From positions 6,854 to 33,428 of the forward strand of contig WIDE01000186.1 of the NCBI GenBank assembly GCA_015039315.1: a stretch of 26,575 nt of DNA, written 5' to 3'. Each line of letters begins with the position of its first letter. The stretch's first letter is position 1. The position numbers and the translations under genes were made by a program. Shown here one piece after another: positions 18,708 through 26,575 of the stretch. The notes below the pieces were generated by a model. It worked only from the letters and a program-made list of their open reading frames with translations, was not told where the DNA came from and made no database searches. Source of the stretch: Clavulina sp. PMI_390 (lineage: Eukaryota; Basidiomycota; Agaricomycetes; Cantharellales; Hydnaceae).

Positions 18708-20033
18708 ATGGATCATCTTCCTGCTGAGATCATTGCAGAAATATTTCTATGCGGGATTGAGTCACTCCCTACCACCCGCTTCCGACATTCGCTCCGGTTT
18801 CGTCTCGCTGTCAGCGCTACATGGAGAGCCGTCGCTCTCTCCACTCCCCGCTTATGGAGCCAAATCATCCTAGATCCTTACAACCTAGAGAATATGAGTG
18901 GTATGCGTCAGATCCAAAGATGGACTGAACCCATTCAGACCGCGATTCAGAGATCTGCGAATACATCGTTAACTATTCGTGTGTATACATCGCGAAGTCA
19001 GGTGCAATTGCTTCTTACGTTGTGGGATATCATTATTCCAGCACTTGAGCGCTGCAGTTTCCTTCAGATCGTTGGCCACTACTCTACTCTTAACGAAATC
19101 TTTCCTATCCAGCAGTGCTGTCCACGCCTACAGGAGCTTTCTATACACCCCAAAGCGCAGACCAGCGCACCACCTCCTTCATTGCTCTTCTCATCTATCC
19201 CCAGTACTCATAAATCGACATTCATCACCTTTGCTCCCATTTTACAAAGAATCTTCTTGGGTAATGTCTGCCAAGCATCCTTCCTTTCCTCCATTCCTTC
19301 TTCTGCACTCCTTGGCGTGACGATCAGGCTTCCACCCGTAAACAACGATATTACTTGGGAATGCCTCGCGAACTTCTTCCTTCCTTGTGCCGATACTCTT
19401 CAAACTCTCCACATTGATGGCGGCCCCCCTCTTCCTCCATTTCCCTCCAATGGCTCGCCCATACTGTTCAAGCGACTTACTTCATTCTCCACCGACTGGG
19501 AGCTCTTTCCACGTTATATAGCAGCGCCAATGCTCAATCGGCTGGCTTGCATCGGCAATGCATATCGTTTCAGCGACAAAGATATTGCCCCAGAGTGGTT
19601 AACCTCTGCAGATAATGTGTCCATTCGGGAATTAGCGCTAAGCTCCCTAACCCACTCTCACTTTCAAAGCTACGGCTGGTTACCCTCTTCCTTACTCGAG
19701 CATGTTGAAACACTCTCCCTACCGTTCAGCCTTGAAATAGTGCCGCACTTGCTCAGAATGGCGTCTGAAACCTCGGCCGAACTGCTCTTCCCTCAAGCTC
19801 AATTTCTTAGGATGAGGGCCAAACCATCTTCCATGAAGCGTCATGACTTTTTGGAAGTTGTGGAGAGCATTAAGGGGCTTCTGCAGGCTCGACCGGCGCT
19901 CCGAGTAGGCATCATGAAGTATGACGGGTGGTCGGAGCTTAAAGCCTCCATCCCTGCCGATTTGCTGAATCGAATTGATATGCTCACCGAGTGGCGTGAC
20001 ACTCCTTCTCTGGTGCCCCTCAAGCAGGCATAG
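18708..20033 (+). CDS. F-box protein, paralogue 1, 441 aa
   Basis: A single exon starts MDHLPAEIIAEIFLCG, a fungal F-box opening, followed by FRLAVSATWRAVALSTPRLWS, the second half of the F-box with the usual W-R and P-LW. The rest is a Leu-rich C-terminal part (CPRLQELSI, SSIPSSALLGVTIRLPP, ADTLQTLHIDG, HVETLSLPFS, LLQARPALRVGIMKY) typical of agaricomycete F-box families. It is clearly homologous along its length to the gene at 24417, for example STLNEIFP versus STLNTMFP and SFLSSIPSS in both. The ATG at 18708 is chosen because it opens the F-box itself. Its role would be substrate choice for an SCF ubiquitin ligase. Confidence 0.87.
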   Translation: MDHLPAEIIAEIFLCGIESLPTTRFRHSLRFRLAVSATWRAVALSTPRLWSQIILDPYNLENMSGMRQIQRWTEPIQTAIQRSANTSLTIRVYTSRSQVQLLLTLWDIIIPALERCSFLQIVGHYSTLNEIFPIQQCCPRLQELSIHPKAQTSAPPPSLLFSSIPSTHKSTFITFAPILQRIFLGNVCQASFLSSIPSSALLGVTIRLPPVNNDITWECLANFFLPCADTLQTLHIDGGPPLPPFPSNGSPILFKRLTSFSTDWELFPRYIAAPMLNRLACIGNAYRFSDKDIAPEWLTSADNVSIRELALSSLTHSHFQSYGWLPSSLLEHVETLSLPFSLEIVPHLLRMASETSAELLFPQAQFLRMRAKPSSMKRHDFLEVVESIKGLLQARPALRVGIMKYDGWSELKASIPADLLNRIDMLTEWRDTPSLVPLKQA

Positions 20034-20534
20034 TAGAGTTCTGGATGGATGAGGGGCAAAATATATGGTGAGTCGCGATGGGTTTCAGAATTTCATCTGA
20101 TTTCAGGCCATTCGATTGACGTGGTCAATTTCGTAGACCCTTGGCCTACAGAAGTCCGTCTATGGTGATATACCTATCTCTCCACTCCTGTTCACTATCA
20201 CATCCCGGCACTGCCTTGAGCTATATTTTGGCCACGCGTCAATCTGATGATCATTGTCCAATCATGTGGATGTTCATACTCTGACGGACTTGGATCCTCG
20301 CTACAATTGATTAACTGTTCTTGTAGCAGAGCTCAATTTGTCATTCCTTCACATGATACATTTGAATGTGCAGGCCAGCCCATCAGAGCTGAGTACAGCG
20401 AGCGGAGAAATGGGCAATGAGGGAGTCGGGGCGCTTGAACGACGACGCGACGACGGCATGGCCTTCGTCATTTATAAGGTGAATCTCTGAGGAAGAAGAA
20501 GAGGGGCGATATAGCGCAGGTGTCATTAGTGGCT
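20034..20534. other. Intergenic between convergent genes
   Basis: This holds the 3' flanks of F-box gene 1 and the GT18 gene. I see no further gene or repeat. Confidence 0.5.
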
Positions 20535-22422
20535 CTATTGGTTCCATTTGACGAAAAGCGAAGAAGAATGTACCTCTCCTTTATTCCGTATACGTTCGCC
20601 TAACAGATCTTCCGCGGCTCTCCTCCAGTTTCGCCGAAGAAAGGCGTTGAGGCGATCGGCAACCTCACTGAGGGAAACTCCCGGCGGTATGAAGCTTTGC
20701 TTATCGAAAATCGTTGACGAAGAATTGTTAAGAGAAATAACACATCGGCAACAGAGGGCCTCACCGAGATATGGGATGTTCCATTGCCTGAGAGAGAGCA
20801 TCGAGCAATCCATCTTCATCATTTTTGAATACGTGATAAACGTATGGAGGATCGAGATCGCGAAGTCCATTGTGCTGCGTGTTCCAGGCACCACGATATT
20901 CTGGCCTGTTGCGGTCCCACTATTTGACGGCATTAGTCATTGGCACGGACGTGAATTCGACAATATTCTGTATGAATGCCGGGGTAAACTGAAATATCGC
21001 TTACTCACGTCCAAGATTGGATTGATAAACGGCACGCCGACGCATAATGCCTGATACGGCGTTGGTGAGATGGCAGGACGCCCCACGCCCAACAAGACCT
21101 TACTCTCTGCAACCCTCCGCAAGAAATCTGGTCGATCTAATGGGCCTACATTTGTTATCACATTGTCTCCCCCAAACTCGTCTAGTTGGGGCGCTACAAG
21201 ATTCTGATTACCGCCGCAGCGCGTCGGATCGGACCGATTCACGGCGCCGATGGTAAAATGCACGCCAAGTTTCTGAGCAGCGTGCTGATAGAATGGTGGT
21301 GGCCAAGCGCGCTCCGGCTGCGGAGCTAGGTAAGCAACGCACTTCATTAATGCGTAAACACTTCTTGGTACACGCTCAGCATGCGGCACAACTGATTGGA
21401 AGTTACATGAGGGTTCCACGCTGTAGCCAAGGTATGTGTTAACACCCTTCTCGTTGGAATTGTGAAGCGAGTAGTCTTCTGGCGCGAGCGTCCACGGATG
21501 TCCAAGAGGGTGTTTGGCGTCTGGCCAGAAATGAAAGGTGAAGAATTTCCAAAGCGGTGGGCCGAGTGGATTCCTGCGCGATTTGACACATTTTTCCTGG
21601 TCGTCCCAACATTTGTATACATGCTCGTCTGACATGATGATGGCGAGGATATTGGCGCCCATCAGATGGTAGAATTCTTGCAGATCGGTGACGTTGTCGA
21701 CATAGAAGAACGTATAGCCGAGAAGGCGAAGGGACTCAATCTATATGGTATTTTTAGCTAGGGGAGCGAGTAGGGAAGGAAGAGGCATTCACAATCGATA
21801 TACCCCTGTCATGAATAAGGAGATATCAAGCACAAGCGAGAAACAAATATGCAACGATGCCTACCATACGGTTTCACCCCCATTATTTGAATCAATACTG
21901 TTCTTATACCATGCCTGGACAACGAATTATGAGCTGGTGACGCGAGAGGCAGTGAAATTCGGGGCAGTGCACCTGAAAGTGGTGAACAGTCAAAAGAACC
22001 ACTAGGAAGGGAAAGAAAACTCGCTTTATCGCCCAAAGAAAGAGAAATAAAAGAAAAAATCGCGCACCTTCACGCTGGTTTGGGCCACAGGAACTTGTTT
22101 GTCGACAACTACACCAATGCTTGAACTGCCGGCCATTCTCCAGACCCCATGCTGTGTCGTTCTGTACCTTCGTGTCCAGCAAGCGGTTTTCCAGGCTCCC
22201 CAACGGGTACATACTGAGGCTGCATCGATCAGGCTGGACTGGAGCGGAGGGTGAGCTCATAATTTCGGCTGGGGGGTCTGGCTTGAAAGTTATCGTAGCG
22301 AAATGAGAGACAAGTGGTGCTTCCACGTTACGGCTCCAACTCGCAACGAGAGTCAGGATGACGATAACTAGGCATACGCTGAAAGCGAGGGACTGCTGAC
22401 TAGATGTTGAGGCGAGAAGCAT
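20535..22422 (-). CDS. GT18-type N-acetylglucosaminyltransferase-like protein, 491 aa
   Basis: Exons 22422-22068, 22001-21973, 21914-21870, 21740-21009, 20919-20765 and 20694-20535 join in frame (1476 nt). A type II membrane anchor opens the protein (FSVCLVIVILTLVASW, about residues 14-29). Blocks of the fungal GT18 family (relatives of N-acetylglucosaminyltransferase V) follow: GLENGRQFKHW, LRLLGYTFFYVDN, LGPPLWKFFTFHFWPD, HPLGHPWTLAPEDY, NTYLGYSVE, ESKVLLGVGRPAISPTPYQA, LCVGVPFINPILD, WDRNRPEYRGAWNTQHN and PPYVYHVF. Animal relatives branch N-glycans in the Golgi; the fungal acceptor is unknown. Introns are 58-129 nt; the 129 nt intron (21869-21741) is the least certain and may hide a small exon. 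The last intron uses an AAAG acceptor. It lies on the opposite strand between two F-box paralogues. Confidence 0.88.
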
Positions 22423-24416
22423 GAGGCAGGACGTCGAGAGACACGAAGCCCGAGTCCAAGATGAAAGGACTCACACAGCATTCAATGGCGACATAGGGAT
22501 GAAAAGGATAATTCTACTGTATATCGCAGGATATAGCGGGAGCGTGGCAAGATAGGCACTGATAGACGAATGAAGCTCGAATTTGGGGCAGATTGGTGGC
22601 CTAATCAATCTAGCGTGATGAGATCCGTGGATGGGCGTGATGTGGACCTTTTACATGAGCGGTTATCCGGCCCTTGATTATGAGTGGAGATAGCGACGCC
22701 TCTGGTCGTACATAGGCTAGAGTCTCGGGTGCCGATTCCAAACAGGGAAGCACCAGCGCAGTAGGGAGAGGCTTATATAGTTGGATTGTTAACTAACCAA
22801 GCAACTACAGCGCCAAACCTCAAACCCGAGAATTGGCGGATGCCAAATTGGACTACATCTCTCCGCTCCAAGCCCGCCCGCTTCAGCATTCTGGCCGCCA
22901 TAAATTGACATGACTAATTGAGGAAAAATCCAAATGGCGTGATGGAGAAATGAGTGTGCCAACCAGGCAATGGGTATTAACAGGGAACGCACCTCGGTGT
23001 TGAACGATTTTGAGGTCTCATTCGGAACGGCTTTGGCGAGGAATGGCAAAGGTTAGGGACATAGAATATAGCATTCATGTTTTTGTATGCAGCTGTGGTG
23101 TAGATCCCGCCCTAGGCTCCAAGGCTGACAGCCCAAACGCGGTTAAATCGATTCTCTTCCTCCTTGTGTTCGCGGCCCTGACAGCTTGTTTAACGAAATC
23201 ATGTGAGAGAAAAAAGAAGACCGAGAGGCTTCCAGAACCATAAATTATGCTGTTAGTGGCAAGCGGATGAAAAATGACAAACTGTACCCAATCTCGAGAC
23301 TCGTCCAACCCCAGGCCGCCCCTCGATCGCGAGTACTGTTATTAGATGTCAAACGGCGGGGAAACCGATATATCACGTGCCGTTTCAATATGAGCATCGC
23401 AAACACTTGGTGAGAGGTCGCATGAGAAGTCGAATGTCCGTAGAACGTCCCATTGTTGTTGCATCTTCTGGAATAAGCAGGGGAGGGGTGTGATGTTTCC
23501 GGAAGTTGGAACGAAGGAAACCAGGTACCGAAGGGATGCTTGCGCGCATTATCCCTGCCACACACGATGTGTTGTGTTTCCAATATCTAATAATAATCTC
23601 AGTCTTGGATTTACCCTTATTAATGATATCTGCTGCATCGATCCCTGGGCGGGGGCCTAAGCCTCCAGGCGACGACAACTAGTCGAGGGCGGTCTCGTGC
23701 TTCGACCTACTACAGCCGGCAAGGTCTTGTCACCGCTTGCCAATATCCACATGCACCAACCTGCCGCAAAACTACACATGACAGTCGGGAGCGCCGCCCC
23801 TTACCTCCGTCCAATCATATTGAAGCTCGTTGCTTCTAAAACTTCTTCGTCGGGTACTGAGGGCGGTCGCACCCCCGTACCTTATTTATAATCGCTCGAC
23901 TTAGGTGCTTCACCAAGGTGCTCCACATTGTCACCGGCGATGAAAAAGTCAGCAGGTGCAGCCAGGCTTAGAGAAGATGCGTGGGCGATGTCTCCGAGCG
24001 ATGAGGTCAGTTGGATGCGTCCCACGTAGCTGAGGGACACACGGGCACCAGTGAAGTAAGAAAAACAAAGGTAAAAGGAGTGGGGTGGGCCTGGCTAGCA
24101 CGAAAGATGGACTGCGTAGGCCAAACGTAAACAGTGACGCTGTTGGAAAGTTGCGTCGGGGTATGGAGGGACCCGATGCTTCCCCTTCCGGGGGGAGCGA
24201 TCAACACCAGATATTAGCGTATGAGTGCAATAGACGTGACCTCCAACTGTCCGAGGAACAACGGCGTTCGCCTTCGTTTCAAGCTCTGAACCGTCAGGCC
24301 AATCAAGTGCGCGGACACTATTCTGTTGATAGGACCAAAACAAAACCCTCCTATTCAGTCGGGGACCATTCTGATCATGTGACCAATTCTCGCCCTCATC
24401 GGAGACCGTGGAGCTC
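22423..24416. other. About 2 kb without a supported gene
   Basis: Several frames of 60-130 codons occur on both strands (for example 23385-23678 minus and 24085-24483 plus) but none shows family motifs or a consistent set of introns. No inverted repeats or tRNA-like structures were seen by eye. Confidence 0.45.
24373..24384 (+). promoter_or_regulatory. E-box-like site before F-box gene 2
   Basis: GATCATGTGACC lies 33 bases before the ATG at 24417, matching the sites at 18651 and 26051 in position and core (CANGTGA). Confidence 0.4.
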
Positions 24417-25703
24417 ATGGATTGCCTCCCTAGCGAGCTTATTGCAGATATCTTCATATGCGGGGCAGATTCTTTTGCTCTAAATCAAGGGCGCCTCCGA
24501 TTCCTGATCGATATCAGCGCTGTAACTGCCAGATGGAGGGCCATCGCTACTTCCACTCCACGCTTGTGGAGCTCAATCACCGTCACACCCTATGTGAGAG
24601 GCCATGCAAATGGGCTGGGAAGGCTCCAAAGTTGGACCGAGCCCGTGGAGGCTGCTGTTGAGAGATCTGCGAATGTCTTATTGACCATTCGTGTCCACAC
24701 AGGACGAAGTTTACCGCAAGCTATTCGTGCACTATGGGATGTGATCACCCCAGTTCTCTGGAGGTGTGAATACCTAGAGATACATGGATCTTACTCTACT
24801 CTCAACACGATGTTCCCCCTCCATCGCCCCTGTCCGCAACTGCGCGAGCTTCATATCTACCCGATTATGCGCACCCGTGCAACGCCTCCTCCGTTACTTT
24901 TTGCGCCCGACCCTATTTCAACCGAACCTTCGCCACCCTTCTGGGCACCTACTCTTCATAGGCTCAACATAAATGATGTCTTGCAGTCATCCTTTCTTTC
25001 CTCTATTCCCTCTTCCACTCTTCTCCATATTCATATTCGACTTCCACCCTCACCGCATGATATCACGGGAGAATGTCTCATAGACTTCTTGATTGCTTGC
25101 GCCAATGATCTTCAAACCCTTCGTATCTACGGTAACCCTCTTCTTCCACCTCCTCCTCCCCACTCCCCAATCCTGTTCAGACAACTCCACCAACTCACAA
25201 CCGACTGCGCCTCCTTCCCGCTTTATGTGACTGCACCGGCCCTCAGACAGCTGATCTGTGTTGGTTATTCGTATCGTTTCGCTGACGAACATATTTCACC
25301 GGAGTGGCGAGTCTCAACCAGGACTACTTTTATTCAATCACTGGAGCTCAACTGTACCCTCCACCCGGGGGCACGATTCGATAACTGGAACCCTTCTTCC
25401 ATTATAAAGCATGTCGAAGAATTTTCCATAACTTTCAGCTCGGAACTTGGGCCGCTTTTGACGAGGATGGCATCTAGTGTTTCAACAACACGGCTCTTCC
25501 CTCGGCTGAAGTCTTTCAAGATTTGCAGCGAGCCAACATTTATTGGAAGGGACGACAATATGAAGGTTATTCAGAGCCTTGTGCAGCTTATGGAAACTCG
25601 ACCAACGCTCCAAGTCAGCGCTACAAAGTTCATTCGTTGGCCAGAAATTGCAGCTCTCATCCCTGCCAATATTCTCGATCGTATTGCTTTGGTGGAAGGT
25701 TGA
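24417..25703 (+). CDS. F-box protein, paralogue 2, 428 aa
   Basis: A single exon starts MDCLPSELIADIFICGADS, then a W-R segment (ARWRAIATSTPRLWSSIT) that completes the F-box. The Leu-rich C-terminal part (CPQLRELHIYP, APTLHRLNI, SSFLSSIPSSTLLHIHIRLPP, NDLQTLRIYGNPLLPPPPP) aligns with paralogue 1 throughout with few gaps. Both also share RSANVLLTIRVHTGRS / RSANTSLTIRVYTSRS and a YRF(A/S)D-I-PEW block. The reading frame is intact, so both copies look functional. The predicted role is substrate recognition in an SCF ubiquitin ligase. Confidence 0.87.
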   Translation: MDCLPSELIADIFICGADSFALNQGRLRFLIDISAVTARWRAIATSTPRLWSSITVTPYVRGHANGLGRLQSWTEPVEAAVERSANVLLTIRVHTGRSLPQAIRALWDVITPVLWRCEYLEIHGSYSTLNTMFPLHRPCPQLRELHIYPIMRTRATPPPLLFAPDPISTEPSPPFWAPTLHRLNINDVLQSSFLSSIPSSTLLHIHIRLPPSPHDITGECLIDFLIACANDLQTLRIYGNPLLPPPPPHSPILFRQLHQLTTDCASFPLYVTAPALRQLICVGYSYRFADEHISPEWRVSTRTTFIQSLELNCTLHPGARFDNWNPSSIIKHVEEFSITFSSELGPLLTRMASSVSTTRLFPRLKSFKICSEPTFIGRDDNMKVIQSLVQLMETRPTLQVSATKFIRWPEIAALIPANILDRIALVEG

Positions 25704-26098
25704 TCAAGTGATCGCTGGCGCGTTGCGTGGTTCTTCCGAGATACTAATCTCAGGTAGATGATCAACGCTCCCGCCGTCTCACGTCACCACATCGAGTTCA
25801 CTATCTTTCAGCTTCTTTTCACCCCAAATTATTGCGTTTCTTTGTACCTACGCATAAGAATCCTAACAACCGTTGCCTCACTTATGCTTCTCCAGTGATC
25901 CACCGTTTACTGAGGTCAGACTCATACTTCCATCATTTTTAGGTGTTTAAAGCTTCTGTACTTTTCTGCGATGTGTTAGGGTCGCATGCTGCGTCAAGGC
26001 ACGAGGTCCAAGTTATCGCAAGTCCGGCCTTCGTCAATTGCAGCGGTGAGGATCACGTGATCAGAAACTCATCATTTTCACATTTTGCGCGCAGACGT
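25704..26098. other. Intergenic between tandem F-box genes
   Basis: I see no gene here. The right end carries the CACGTG site of the third F-box copy. Confidence 0.5.
26051..26062. promoter_or_regulatory. E-box-like palindrome before F-box gene 3
   Basis: GATCACGTGATC is a perfect 12 bp palindrome, 36 bases before the ATG at 26099. Confidence 0.4.
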
Positions 26099-26303
26099 AT
26101 GGATCGTCTTCCGAGCGAGCTAGTTGCGGAATTCCTTATTTGGGGCGCCGAATCGCTTCCGACTGCTCGCTCCCTACCGCTACTGCAATATCGTCTCGCA
26201 GTTAGCGCCGTGAACGTCAAATGGAGAGCTATCGCTCTCTCCACTCATCGCTTGTGGAGCTTGATCATCGTAGACCTTTATAGTAAAGGAATCACTGTGG
26301 ATA
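26099..26303 (+). pseudogene. F-box paralogue 3, cut by a transposable element
   Basis: The frame starts MDRLPSELVAEFLIWGAES and continues through YRLAVSAVNVKWRAIALSTHRLWS, closely matching paralogues 1 and 2, to about residue 68. At 26304 the host sequence is replaced by the end of a hAT-like element (TAGTGGTGCCG). The open frame then runs through the AACCGAACC-type repeats and stops at 26369-26371. The Leu-rich C-terminal part is therefore separated or lost; whether it resumes beyond the window cannot be seen. The truncated product would be an F-box without a substrate-binding domain. Confidence 0.75.
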
Positions 26304-26575
26304 TAGTGGTGCCGTGGTTAGGTCCCGGACCGGGAACCGAACCTGAACCTAACCGCTGTAACCGAACCTAAACCGGACCTGCCACATTGGTTCGGTCTTG
26401 CGTTCGCATGATAGGTGAACCGAGGCGAACCTGCTCTGAACCGGGTGAACCGGCATTGACCGAACCGAACCGTTCCCATAGTGAAATAGTCAGTTTATGA
26501 GGATGGCTATGCTAATGCCGTTCCATGAAGCCGATGTCATGTTTTGTGGCGTAGGGAAAATAATCAATATTTCCC
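26304..26575 (+). mobile_element. Left end of a second hAT-like element, runs off the window
   Basis: The end TAGTGGTGCCG differs by one base from the left terminus of the 817 bp element at 7222. The following 170 bases match its left subterminal region in order (GAACCTGAACCTAACCGCTGT, GAACCGGGTGAACCG, ATTGACCGAACCGAACCG in both). After about 26480 similarity stops. No right terminus is present, so the length and target duplication are unknown; the left half of the duplication would be TGTGGATA (26296-26303). Confidence 0.8.

Noticed and set aside
1..26575. CRISPR array, bacterial operons or prophage
   Set aside because: The repeats present are transposon subterminal motifs, and genes have spliceosomal introns.

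Overview
The window reads as nuclear DNA of a filamentous basidiomycete, most likely an agaricomycete. Every recognisable gene except the single-exon F-box genes is broken by short GT-AG introns, mostly 50-80 nt, often with CTAAC/CTGAC-like branch sites. Three genes are members of an F-box family that looks like those expanded in mushroom-forming fungi. No operons or bacterial ribosome binding sites are present. All family calls come from motifs and remembered alignments; no database search was possible.

Left part (1-7.1 kb): a small possibly broken VapA-like gene (984-1588, +), a 7-exon gene for a fungal protein with one haem-c motif CxxCH (3701-1842, -), a clear holocytochrome c synthase (4793-5632, +), and a secreted, probably membrane-anchored Cys-rich protein (6824-5748, -). 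A haem-c candidate substrate therefore sits divergently beside the haem lyase.

Next (7.1-8.4 kb) are two nested non-autonomous transposons: an 817 bp hAT-like element with 11 bp perfect terminal inverted repeats and an 8 bp target duplication, inserted in an older TA-flanked MITE. Then comes a large F-box/leucine-rich-repeat-like gene (8937-11187, +) and 1.3 kb without a gene.

Central block (12.4-18 kb): a tiny 3-exon gene (12794-12483, -, about 70 aa, no family recognised) diverges from a secretory flavin monooxygenase (13305-15919, +, 11 exons), which is followed in the same direction by a LodB/QhpG-type FAD enzyme (16334-17959, +). In bacteria that flavoenzyme type hydroxylates a peptide tryptophan during cofactor biogenesis. 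A short Cys/Trp-bearing peptide, an FMO and a LodB-like enzyme side by side make this the best candidate for an undescribed peptide-modification system. The functional link is inference.

Right part (18-26.6 kb): a MITE (18135-18429), two intact paralogous F-box genes (18708-20033 and 24417-25703, +), a GT18-type glycosyltransferase between them (22422-20535, -), and a third F-box paralogue at 26099 that is cut by another copy of the hAT-like element at 26304. The three F-box paralogues share a CACGTG/CATGTG site just before their start codons.
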